Assembly: GCA_036752825.1 (NCBI GenBank)
Contig: DAIORV010000106.1
Span: 1-7,654 of the forward strand
Source: UBA5177 sp002413265
GTDB lineage: Bacteria; Chloroflexota; UBA5177
Length of the DNA: 7,654 bases
Direction: 5' to 3'
Numbering within the stretch: the first letter of the stretch is position 1; each line of letters begins with the position of its first letter. A program made the translations under genes and the position numbers. The notes beneath the pieces were generated by a model that did not search any database, was not told the DNA's origin, and saw only the letters and a list, made by a program, of their open reading frames with translations. Positions 1-6,757 of this stretch are shown one piece after another.

Positions 1-40
1 CATAACCCGGAGGTCGCAGGTTCAAATCCTGCCCCCGCTA
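1..40 (+). tRNA. 3' half of initiator tRNA-fMet (CAU), cut by the window edge
   Basis: The window opens on the anticodon CAT. It continues with AA, the 3' anticodon stem CCCGG, variable loop AGGTC, T-stem GCAGG, loop TTCAAAT, T-stem CCTGC and the 3' acceptor strand CCCCGC, then T72 and A73. The T-arm pairs perfectly. CCA is not encoded, because ACT follows. The CCC run in the anticodon stem (partners of the three G:C pairs) and the overall resemblance to bacterial initiator tRNAs favour fMet over elongator Met. The 5' half, including the D-arm and the diagnostic base 1, lies outside the window. A terminator follows at once, as expected for a working gene. The same sequence recurs near position 6719, so this end probably served as an integration site. 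Confidence 0.85.
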
Positions 41-48
41 CTGGAAAG
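1..48 (+). repeat. Left tRNA-derived direct repeat (putative attL)
   Basis: Bases 1-29 are identical to 6719-6747. After a short diverged stretch with one base of length difference (30-36 versus 6748-6753), bases 37-48 are identical to 6754-6765. The match extends 8 bases past the tRNA end (CTGGAAAG) and then stops. Duplication of a tRNA 3' end plus a few flanking bases is the usual mark of site-specific integration by tyrosine recombinases. The left limit cannot be seen, because the window starts inside the repeat. Confidence 0.65.
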
Positions 49-71
49 GCCCCGGTAACGGGGCCTTTTTT
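48..71 (+). terminator. Rho-independent terminator of the tRNA gene
   Basis: A 7-bp perfect G+C stem (GGCCCCG at 48-54 and CGGGGCC at 59-65) closes a GTAA loop and is followed by six T residues (66-71). Three A residues just before the stem could extend it into the T tract. It starts 8 bases after the last tRNA base and would end the tRNA transcript. The second tRNA-like copy near 6757 lacks such a structure. Confidence 0.85.
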
Positions 72-135
72 CGCTTGTAGTCGAATTTCGGTCGCTGAAC
101 TTTTGCCCGTTTTTTGCCCGGTCGCGCGCCGCGCT
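72..135 (-). other. Possible remnant of a lost integrase 3' end
   Basis: This short tract joins the tRNA terminator to the truncated HEPN gene. It carries the direct repeat TTTTGCCCG at 101-109 and 112-120. Read on the minus strand, the frame through 117-119 gives GQKTGKSSATEIRLQAKKGP and stays open through the terminator into the tRNA antisense. Integrases that sit next to a tRNA attachment site in Actinomycetota often end in such a basic, low-complexity tail running into the att site. No catalytic integrase residues are present, so this can only be a scar. The assignment rests on sequence style and position and could easily be chance. Confidence 0.25.
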
Positions 136-513
136 GAGTTATTAGTCCAGAGGAACTACCTTCACGCGGTCTTCGAGGCAACGAAGAGCGTCGCCGACAA
201 GATCCGCACGAGGGCAGGGCTTATCAGTGACGGAGCCGACCTCATAGACCAGGCATTCGGCATGAGGCATGGGATACCCGCGCTTGCCTTCAATCTGCTT
301 CAAACACCCACCGAGCAAAGCGAGCACAAAGGGTTGGCGATGCTCGTCAAAGGCATGTTCGGGACGTTCCGCAACACGACCGCCCACGCGCCCAAGATCC
401 ACCGGACCATCGACCTCGACGACGCCTTGGACTTGCTGACCCTGGCATCGATGCTTCATCGCCGTCTCGACGCTGCGCATGTAACCCCGACGGCACCTAT
501 CAGCCAGATTTGA
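103..513 (+). pseudogene. 5'-truncated HEPN-domain protein, TIGR02391/Ymh type
   Basis: The frame opens with TTG at 103 and encodes 136 residues. Similarity to TIGR02391 (Hypoth_Ymh) proteins, as I recall them, begins only near residue 12 with the helix LLVQRNYLHAVFEATKSV and continues through LIDQAF, a Glu/Gly-rich turn (EQSEHKGLAMLVKGMFGTF), the motif RNTTAH (R90-H95) and a closing helix DDALDLLTLASMLHRRLD. RNxxxH matches the Rx4H motif of HEPN ribonucleases. Family members are roughly twice as long, with an N-terminal region that is absent here, and the first 11 residues look like read-through of the junction tract. No Shine-Dalgarno site precedes the TTG, which lies inside the TTTTGCCCG repeat. 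It is most likely the remnant of a defence-type gene, cut at its 5' side when the left boundary was rearranged. Expression as a minimal HEPN domain cannot be excluded. Confidence 0.6.
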
Positions 514-594
514 GTCGAGCTGGTGAGGGCCCAGAGGATTGCTCCGAACCTGTGATTGCACCAATCGCGTGACCCCATACTCGGAACCGGCCAG

Positions 595-600
595 TATCCT
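595..600 (+). promoter_or_regulatory. Candidate -10 box for a leaderless hsdR transcript
   Basis: TATCCT fits the TANNNT pattern of actinobacterial -10 boxes. It ends 8 bases before the GTG start of hsdR, so transcription would begin at or next to the start codon. There is no Shine-Dalgarno sequence before the GTG, which fits a leaderless message. No convincing -35 box stands 16-18 bases upstream. The 95-bp gap (514-608) also holds a short inverted repeat, GATTG-CAC-CAATC at 554-566, of unknown meaning. Confidence 0.25.
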
Positions 601-608
601 CGTCGACT

Positions 609-3062
609 GTGGAGTTCCAAGATCGGGCGGACGCCCGCGGCCAGATCAGCAAGAAGGGCCTCAGCGAAGCGGATATCTGCGCCAAATTCATCACGCCGGC
701 GATAGAGCGTTCAGGCTGGGACGATGACACTCAGCTCCGCCGGGAAGTCCACTTCACCGAGGGGCAGATCCATGTTCGCGGGAAGATGGTGACCCGCGGG
801 AAATCTAAGTTTGCCGACTACGTCCTCTACTACAAGCCGAACATCCCAATCGCCATCGTTGAAGCGAAGGACAACTTCCACTCCGTCGGTGACGGCATGC
901 AGCAAGCTCTCGACTACGCCGAAATCCTGAACATCCCCTTCGTCTTCTCCTCCAATGGCGACGGATTCGTTTTCCATGACCGCACCGGAACACTCCCAAA
1001 GGTCGAAACGACACTTCCGCTCCAAGGCTTTCCATCACCTGCTCGGCTGTGGTCCATCTACCGAGAGTGGAAGGGTCTGAATCCGGAGCAGGAAGAGCTC
1101 GTTCTTCAGGACTACTTCGACGATGGTGGCGGTCGAGAACCCCGCTACTACCAGCGCAACGCAATCAATGCAGCGATCGAGGTCATCGCCAAGGGTCAGG
1201 ACCGCGTGCTCCTTGTCATGGCTACCGGCACCGGGAAGACGTACACGGCATTCCAGATTATTTGGCGCCTCTGGAAAGCGGGAAAGAAGAAGCGCGTTCT
1301 CTATCTTGCCGACCGAAACGTTCTCATCGACCAGACCATGGTCAATGACTTCCGTCCCTTCAAGAGCGCGATGGCAAAGCTGAGTACGTCGTCCCGGACC
1401 ATTGAGAGTGACGATGCGACGCAGACGATCGCGACAGCGCTCGATAGGAAACGACGAATAGACACGTCCTACGAGATCTACCTCAGTCTCTACCAGGCAA
1501 TCACTGGTCCAGAAGAACGGCAGAAGATCTTCCGGGAGTTCTCCCCGAATTTCTTCGACCTGATAGTCGTCGATGAGTGCCACCGCGGCAGTGCTGCGGA
1601 CGACGCCGCCTGGCGCGAGATCCTTGACTACTTCTCGGCGGCAACCCAGATCGGCATGACCGCAACGCCAAAGGAGACCAAGTACGTCTCCAACATTCAT
1701 TACTTCGGGGAACCCGTCTACACGTACTCGTTGAAGCAAGGCATCCAGGACGGCTTCCTCGCCCCGTACAAGGTCATCAACGTCCACATCGACGTCGACG
1801 TGGATGGGTACCGGCCGTCGCAGGGTGCGACGGACACCGAAGGCGAAGAAATCCCCGACCGGATCTACAACCAAATCGACTTCGATCGCACGTTGGTCAT
1901 CGATGACCGCACGAAGCTGGTCGCGCGGCGGGTCAGCGAGTTTCTCAAGGAAAGCGGTGATCGATATCAGAAGACGATCCTCTTCTGTGTTGACCAAGAG
2001 CACGCGGCGCGCATGCGTCAAGCGCTGGTGAACGAGAACGCGGACCTCTCAGCCAAGAACCGGCGGTACGTGATGCGTATCACTGGGAACGACCGAGAGG
2101 GCCAGGATCAACTCGGCAACTTCATCGATCCCGAGTCGACCTTCCCTGCGCTGGTGACTACGTCGCGCCTTCTGTCCACCGGCGTCGATGCTCAGACGTG
2201 TCGTCTCATCGTTCTCGATCGTCCCGTTGGCTCCATGACGGAGTTCAAGCAGATCCTCGGGCGTGGTACGCGAGTTCACGAGGACACCGGCAAGTACTAC
2301 TTCACGCTCATGGACTTTCGCGGCGCCACGCACCACTTCGCCGATCCTGACTTCGACGGCGAGCCTGTCCAGATCTACGAGCCCGGCGACGACGACGCCA
2401 TCACGCCGCCCGAAGACGAAGGAACTGACGAACTGGAAGACGGCGAGATCGTCGTTGATCCCGGCAACGACATCACCATCAAGTTTGACGAGCCGGACAG
2501 CCGGAAGATCTACGTCAACGGCGTGCTCGTCACCATTGTTGCCGAGCGCGTGAAGTACCTCGACGCAGACGGCAAGCTCATCACCGAGAGCTTGCGCGAC
2601 TACTCAAAGCGCGCAGTAACCAACCGCTTCGCGTCGCTCGACACCTTCCTTCGGCGATGGAAGTCAGCCGATCGCAAACAAGCCATCATCGATGAACTGG
2701 AAGAGGAAGGGCTCAGGCTTGAGCCACTGGCTGAAGAAGTCAACCCCGACCTGGATCCGTTTGATCTCATCTGTCACGTTGCCTACGGCCGCCCACCGCT
2801 GACCCGCCGCGAGCGTGCTGAGAACGTCCGCAAGCGGGATGTCTTCGCCAAGTACGGACCACAGGCTCGGGCCGTCCTCGACGCGCTCCTTGAGAAGTAC
2901 CAAGACGAGGGAGTTGTTGACCTCGCGGACGTGCGCATCCTCCAGGTTCCACCGATCGACCAGATCGGGACGCCAGTGGAACTCATCCGACGGTTCGGGT
3001 CACGCGCTGGATTCGAGCAAGCCGTGCACGAACTACAAGATGCTCTCTATGAGGTGGCGTAA
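609..3062 (+). CDS. hsdR: Type I restriction enzyme, R (motor/nuclease) subunit HsdR
   Basis: HsdR joins the HsdM-HsdS methyltransferase to form the type I endonuclease. It pulls DNA through the complex using ATP and cuts unmethylated DNA away from the recognition site. The 817-residue protein starts with the family opening LSEADICAKFITPAI (18-32). The nuclease domain shows D70, E85-A-K87 and the QxxxY element Q99-Y103. The helicase domains show Walker A MATGTGKT (204-211), Walker B DECH (322-325), motif III TAT (351-353), motif V TTSRLLSTGVDAQT (517-530) and motif VI QILGRGTR (548-555). The C-terminal part, from about residue 640, resembles the EcoEI R C-terminal domain. Length and layout match type IB enzymes such as EcoAI. 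GTG 609 is the first usable start after an in-frame stop at 570-572. The gene is intact and leads the operon; hsdM follows after 17 bases. Confidence 0.95.
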   Translation: MEFQDRADARGQISKKGLSEADICAKFITPAIERSGWDDDTQLRREVHFTEGQIHVRGKMVTRGKSKFADYVLYYKPNIPIAIVEAKDNFHSVGDGMQQALDYAEILNIPFVFSSNGDGFVFHDRTGTLPKVETTLPLQGFPSPARLWSIYREWKGLNPEQEELVLQDYFDDGGGREPRYYQRNAINAAIEVIAKGQDRVLLVMATGTGKTYTAFQIIWRLWKAGKKKRVLYLADRNVLIDQTMVNDFRPFKSAMAKLSTSSRTIESDDATQTIATALDRKRRIDTSYEIYLSLYQAITGPEERQKIFREFSPNFFDLIVVDECHRGSAADDAAWREILDYFSAATQIGMTATPKETKYVSNIHYFGEPVYTYSLKQGIQDGFLAPYKVINVHIDVDVDGYRPSQGATDTEGEEIPDRIYNQIDFDRTLVIDDRTKLVARRVSEFLKESGDRYQKTILFCVDQEHAARMRQALVNENADLSAKNRRYVMRITGNDREGQDQLGNFIDPESTFPALVTTSRLLSTGVDAQTCRLIVLDRPVGSMTEFKQILGRGTRVHEDTGKYYFTLMDFRGATHHFADPDFDGEPVQIYEPGDDDAITPPEDEGTDELEDGEIVVDPGNDITIKFDEPDSRKIYVNGVLVTIVAERVKYLDADGKLITESLRDYSKRAVTNRFASLDTFLRRWKSADRKQAIIDELEEEGLRLEPLAEEVNPDLDPFDLICHVAYGRPPLTRRERAENVRKRDVFAKYGPQARAVLDALLEKYQDEGVVDLADVRILQVPPIDQIGTPVELIRRFGSRAGFEQAVHELQDALYEVA

Positions 3063-3079
3063 GTGAGCGCGGGTCTCTG

Positions 3080-4537
3080 ATGCCAGTGAGAACCACCGTC
3101 AAAGCGATTCAAGACATCATGCGCCAGGACGCCGGAGTCGACGGTGATGCCCAGCGCATTTCGCAGCTCTGCTGGATGTTCTTTCTGAAGATCCTCGACG
3201 ATCAAGATCAGCAGCTCGAACTAATGGATGGCGCCTATGTGTCACCCATGCCAGAACCCTTTCGTTGGGGAGCCTGGGCGGCTGACGCGGAAGGGATGAC
3301 GGGCGAGGGGTTGCTCAATTTCATCAACAACCAACTCTTCCCAGGGCTTAAGAATCTGTCGCCCTCGGGACCACAAGCTCAGCGTCAGCGCGTCGTTCGA
3401 GGGGTCTTCGAAGACGCCTACAACTACATGAAGTCGGGCCAGCTAATTCGACAAGTCGTAAATAAGATCAACGACGTCGATTTCAACAATCTAGTCGAGC
3501 GGCAGCACTTCGGCGACGTTTATGAGCAGATCCTCAACGACCTGCAGAGCGCCGGCCATGCAGGTGAGTACTACACGCCGAGGGCGGTTACGGCATTCAT
3601 GGCAGACCGGATCGATCCAAAGCCTGGTGAGATCCTTCTCGACCCTGCCTGCGGAACCGGAGGGTTCCTCACGTGCTCCATCCGCCACATGCGCGAGCGC
3701 TACGTGAGAACCCCTCAGGACGAGGAGTTGATGCAGCAGTCTCTACGAGCAGTGGAGAAGAAGCCACTGCCCCACATGCTCTGCACCACGAACATGCTTC
3801 TTCACAACATCGAAGATCCGGGTTTCGTGCGCCACGACAACACCCTTGCGCGTCCATACGTCAGCTACACCTCCGCGGATCGTGTCGACATCGTCCTGAC
3901 GAATCCGCCCTTTGGAGGGAAGGAAGAGGCGGGGATTGAAAGCAACTTTCCTAAGCACTTCCAGACGCGCGAGACCGCTGATCTTTTCCTTGCATTGATC
4001 ATCCGTCTGCTGAAGCCCGGAGGACGTGCCGCCGTTGTGCTCCCTGATGGTTCGCTCTTCGGAGAGGGTGTCAAGACAAGGCTCAAGGAAGCACTCATGG
4101 AGGAGTGCAACCTGCACACCATCGTTCGCCTACCGAACAGCGTCTTCAAGCCGTACGCGTCTATCGGCACCAACCTGCTCTTTTTCGAAAAGGGCCGGCC
4201 GACGGCAGAGATTTGGTTCTACGAACATCGCGTTCCAGAAGGGCAGAAGGCCTACTCGATGACCAAGCCGATTCGCCTTGAACACATGCAGGGGTGTGTC
4301 GATTGGTGGGGCGGCACGACGCGAGAAGGGCGAGTTGACACCGACCTGGCGTGGAAAGTCACGGCCGATGACATCAAGACGAGGGCTTACAACCTCGACA
4401 TCAAGAATCCGCACGTGGTGGCCGATGATTACGGGGATCCCGAGGCTCTGTTGGCGGAGCTAAGTGCTGCCGAGGAAGAAGCGGGGCTACTGCGGGAGAG
4501 GCTTAAGGCGATCCTCGAAGAGGCGTTACTACGTTGA
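3080..4537 (+). CDS. hsdM: Type I DNA adenine methyltransferase subunit HsdM
   Basis: HsdM transfers a methyl group from S-adenosylmethionine to the N6 of adenine at sites chosen by HsdS; two copies pair with one HsdS. The 485-residue protein has the helical HsdM_N region (about 5-150, including QRISQLCWMFFLKILDD), then GEYYTPR (162-168), the SAM-binding motif I DPACGTGGF (188-196) and the catalytic motif IV NPPF (275-278) typical of gamma-class N6-adenine methyltransferases. The end (about 455-485) is a charged helix, likely the contact with HsdS. Length matches the type IB HsdM (about 490 residues). The ATG at 3080 overlaps the stop of a 5-codon reading frame (GTG 3064 to TGA 3081). The HsdM stop overlaps the hsdS start by four bases. 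All motifs are intact. Confidence 0.95.
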   Translation: MPVRTTVKAIQDIMRQDAGVDGDAQRISQLCWMFFLKILDDQDQQLELMDGAYVSPMPEPFRWGAWAADAEGMTGEGLLNFINNQLFPGLKNLSPSGPQAQRQRVVRGVFEDAYNYMKSGQLIRQVVNKINDVDFNNLVERQHFGDVYEQILNDLQSAGHAGEYYTPRAVTAFMADRIDPKPGEILLDPACGTGGFLTCSIRHMRERYVRTPQDEELMQQSLRAVEKKPLPHMLCTTNMLLHNIEDPGFVRHDNTLARPYVSYTSADRVDIVLTNPPFGGKEEAGIESNFPKHFQTRETADLFLALIIRLLKPGGRAAVVLPDGSLFGEGVKTRLKEALMEECNLHTIVRLPNSVFKPYASIGTNLLFFEKGRPTAEIWFYEHRVPEGQKAYSMTKPIRLEHMQGCVDWWGGTTREGRVDTDLAWKVTADDIKTRAYNLDIKNPHVVADDYGDPEALLAELSAAEEEAGLLRERLKAILEEALLR

Positions 4538-6201
4538 ATGCTCACGGCTTGTTCGCGGAGTTTCAGCGACTAAGCGATGCACCCGATGCGGTCACGCGAT
4601 TGCGCCGGTTCGTTCTTGATCTTGCCGTTCGAGGGAGGCTTTGCAATCAGGATCCGGCCTCGGGGACTGGAGCTGAGCTCCTGGAGCGAATCCGCGCGGA
4701 GCATCCAACTGCGCGTTCGCTTGGCGACGGCCTCGCGAGAACTGTCGTGAGTTCTTTCGAGATTCCGCAATCCTGGATATGGACCTCACTCGCAGAGCTG
4801 GCGGCGTTCTCTGCCGGACGCACGCCCCCGCGCAACGATCTCACCTTCTGGAACACCGGCGATCATCGGTGGGTCAGCATCGCCGACATGACGGACGGAT
4901 CGATTCTGATGAGCACTAAAGAGACAGTTAGCGAGAAGGCGGCGGCTCAGGTATTTGGTTCGCCGCCACTTCCACCGGGCACCATGTTGATGAGCTTCAA
5001 GCTGACGATCGGCAAAGTCGCCCGTTTAGGGGTGCCTGCGTACCACAACGAGGCGATCATCAACATTCGCCCTTATCTCCCAGCGACCGATCCTTATTTG
5101 TTCTTGGCGCTCCCTGCGCGCGCACGAGCCGGAGCTATCAAAGGCGCGATCAAAGGCGCCACCCTCAATCGACAGTCGCTCTCGAACATCACCGTCCCCT
5201 TACCACCGATCGACGAGCAGCACCGGATCGTCGCCAAGGTAGAGGAGTTGATGGCGCTGTGCGATGAGTTGGAAGCCGCGCAGACCGCCCGCGAAGCACG
5301 ACGCGATCGTCTCCGGATGACGTCACTCACGACCCTTGTCGCGCCGGATGGTCCAGCACCAAAGGAATCAGCGCGGTTCTTTCTCAAGAACTCGCCGCGG
5401 ATGGTCACCAAGCCGGAGCATGTCGCAGGGGTTCGTCAGACGATTTTGGACTTGGCCGTGAGAGGGAGGTTGGTTGCGCAGAACGCTGGTGATGAGCCTG
5501 TTAATCCTGCTCCCATCCGCGCGACGGCACGTGTTCAACCGATCGCCACCAACGAGCTGCCCTTCACGGCGCCTCGATCCTGGGAGTGGCGCCGCCTCGG
5601 ATCAGCAGCGGAATTGATCAATGGCGACCGAAGCAAGAACTATCCGAACAAACACGAATACGCTGCTCAGGGCGTCGCCTGGATCAACACCGGCCACATC
5701 GACCCTGACGGAACGCTGTCCAAAACGAGGATGCATTACATTACCCGGGCGAAGTTTGAGTCCCTCCGCGGTGGCAAGGTAAAGCCTGACGATCTCGTCT
5801 ACTGCCTTAGGGGCACGATCGGCAAGACCGCAATTGTCGATTGGTTAGATGAGGGCGCCGTCGCATCATCCCTCGTTATCGTGCGGTTGGACCAGACCAT
5901 TGCCATTCCGTCGTTCATCCGCAACTACCTCGTTAGCCCAACCGGGCAGCAGTTAATCCAACGCTTTGACAACGGTTCGGCCCAACCGAATCTTGCGGCG
6001 AACAGCGTCAAGCAGTTTGTAACTCCTGTTCCGCCCCTCGGTGAACAACGTCGCATCGTCGCCAAAGTGGATGAGTTGATGGCGGTGTGCGATGAGTTGG
6101 AGCGCAGTCTCGCGCGAGCGCAGACTGGACGAACTCGGTTGCTGGGGGCCGTATTGGCCCAGGCGATCGCACATGGGGGCCCCGAACCGGAGCGCGTGTA
6201 G
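4534..6201 (+). CDS. hsdS: Type I specificity subunit HsdS
   Basis: HsdS recognises the bipartite DNA target and scaffolds HsdM and HsdR. The 555-residue protein shows the family's two-fold design. The N-terminal element RRFVLDLAVRGRL (24-36) recurs as RQTILDLAVRGRL (301-313). Each half then has a variable target-recognition domain (TRD1 about 75-222, TRD2 about 340-498), with SWIWTSLAEL and SWEWRRLGSA marking their beginnings. Each ends in a conserved helical spacer, PPIDEQHRIVAKVEELM (224-240) and PPLGEQRRIVAKVDELM (500-516). The N-terminal extension before TRD1 and the length of 555 are as in type IB HsdS. TTG 4534 is chosen because its frame gives MNAHGLFAEFQRLSDAPDAV, the expected family start. 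It overlaps the hsdM stop (TTGA), so translation is probably coupled. A 12-bp tandem duplication gives AIKGAIKG in late TRD1. The DNA target cannot be predicted by eye. Confidence 0.95.
   Translation: MNAHGLFAEFQRLSDAPDAVTRLRRFVLDLAVRGRLCNQDPASGTGAELLERIRAEHPTARSLGDGLARTVVSSFEIPQSWIWTSLAELAAFSAGRTPPRNDLTFWNTGDHRWVSIADMTDGSILMSTKETVSEKAAAQVFGSPPLPPGTMLMSFKLTIGKVARLGVPAYHNEAIINIRPYLPATDPYLFLALPARARAGAIKGAIKGATLNRQSLSNITVPLPPIDEQHRIVAKVEELMALCDELEAAQTAREARRDRLRMTSLTTLVAPDGPAPKESARFFLKNSPRMVTKPEHVAGVRQTILDLAVRGRLVAQNAGDEPVNPAPIRATARVQPIATNELPFTAPRSWEWRRLGSAAELINGDRSKNYPNKHEYAAQGVAWINTGHIDPDGTLSKTRMHYITRAKFESLRGGKVKPDDLVYCLRGTIGKTAIVDWLDEGAVASSLVIVRLDQTIAIPSFIRNYLVSPTGQQLIQRFDNGSAQPNLAANSVKQFVTPVPPLGEQRRIVAKVDELMAVCDELERSLARAQTGRTRLLGAVLAQAIAHGGPEPERV
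5134..5157 (+). repeat. 12-bp tandem duplication within hsdS
   Basis: Two units, GCTATCAAAGGC (5134-5145) and GCGATCAAAGGC (5146-5157), differ by one base and encode AIKG twice (residues 201-208), just before the GATLNRQ stretch that closes TRD1. The duplication keeps the frame. Four-residue repeat number in EcoR124-type HsdS changes the spacer length of the target, but there the repeat lies in the central helix rather than at a TRD edge. Confidence 0.8.
5203..5274 (+). repeat. hsdS conserved-region repeat, copy 1
   Basis: These 72 bases encode residues 224-247 of HsdS. They are repeated in the same orientation at 6031-6102 (residues 500-523), with about 19 of 24 residues identical. Stretches such as ATCGTCGCCAA and GTGCGATGAGTTGGA are identical in DNA. 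This is the normal internal symmetry of HsdS, and it provides homology for exchange of TRDs. Confidence 0.85.
6031..6102 (+). repeat. hsdS conserved-region repeat, copy 2
   Basis: This is the second copy of the spacer-helix coding region described at 5203-5274, downstream of TRD2. Recombination between the two direct repeats would delete TRD2 and leave a half-size HsdS. Confidence 0.85.
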
Positions 6202-6205
6202 GTGA

Positions 6206-6644
6206 AAGCGAACTGATCGGGGCGATCTGCAACGGTTCATTGATGAGGTGGCTACAGAACTTCCGCAGTTCAATGACGAAGCCGATCCAGTCGGAGTGGC
6301 CGCCCACATCAACACGGCCTACGAGCGCGAGGTGCAGCCGCAGGTAATCGAGCTTCGGACCGCATTGCGGGACATTGGTGTTGACACTACGGTCAGAGCG
6401 GCAAGCACGTCGGTTCCGATCCCGACGATGGTGCAGCTGCTTCACTTAGCGAACCCTCTTGCCTTTGGCGCGACGCTTGCGCTTGGCCTCATTCCTGTCG
6501 TGCGGGGCCAAGCGACGTCGGGCGCAAGATCTCTATGAGAAATCGCCGACCGCCTATCTCTACCGGATCGAACAGGGCCTCACACCACGAACGCTGCTTG
6601 GGCGGGTCGCCGATCGAGCGCAGAGCTTTGTTGTGGGCCTTTAG
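6206..6644 (+). pseudogene. C-terminal remnant of an unrecognised gene, frameshifted
   Basis: Immediately after hsdS a frame opens at 6206 (after an in-frame TGA) and runs to 6538, with GTG 6248 the first ordinary start. It encodes a charged helical stretch (LQRFIDEVATELPQF, AYEREVQPQVIELRTALRDI), then a hydrophobic segment, ANPLAFGATLALGLIPVV. At that point the adjacent frame carries on with a sensible tail (KRRRAQDLYEKSPTAYLYRI, ending at TAG 6642-6644). Removing one G from the GGGG at 6504-6507 joins the two parts as ...PVVRAKRRRAQDLYEK. The gene therefore seems to have lost its 5' end and taken a +1 frameshift. The layout (helical region, hydrophobic stretch, basic tail with SPTAYLYR) recalls the C-terminus of DUF6236-type proteins, but I am not sure. 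No Shine-Dalgarno site is seen. Confidence 0.5.
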
Positions 6645-6684
6645 CACTCCATTCTTGGCGCTCTCGCTTCTTGGCTCGGTGCGA

Positions 6685-6757
6685 CGCTGGGTGGAGCAGT
6701 CAAGTAACTCGCCGGGCGCATAACCCGGAGGTCGCAGGTTCAAATCCCGCCCAGCTA
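6685..6757 (+). pseudogene. Degenerate tRNA-fMet-like sequence (CAU)
   Basis: The order of parts is that of an initiator tRNA: acceptor CGCTGGG (6685-6691), D-arm GAGC/ACTC (6694-6710), anticodon stem CCGGG/CCCGG around loop CGCATAA (6712-6728), variable loop AGGTC, T-arm GCAGG-TTCAAAT-CCCGC (6734-6750). Initiator marks are the unpaired first base, A11:T24 and the three G:C pairs next to the loop. Several defects argue against function. Base 33 is G instead of the near-universal T, one D-loop G is A, the D-stem has a C-A mismatch, the T-stem has an A-C mismatch, and one base is missing at the T-stem/acceptor join. The acceptor still pairs for 6 bp if C6750 is borrowed from the T-stem. No terminator follows. 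Confidence 0.65.

Noticed and set aside
142..564. Minus-strand open frame of 140 codons opposite the HEPN fragment
   Set aside because: It is the antisense shadow of the recognisable HEPN coding frame, with no domain features of its own.
514..608. Controller-protein (C-box) operator upstream of hsdR
   Set aside because: There is only one weak inverted repeat (554-566), no controller gene is in the window, and type I systems do not usually use one.
1035..2021. Long open frame (328 codons) on the minus strand within hsdR, with repeated Val-Asp
   Set aside because: It is antisense to a clearly conserved hsdR. The Val-Asp run mirrors the HIDVDVD coding stretch, and the product shows no known domain or start signal.
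6215..6227. Inverted repeat GATCG-GGG-CGATC just after hsdS as an operon terminator
   Set aside because: The stem is only 5 bp and no T tract follows, so it does not qualify as a Rho-independent terminator.
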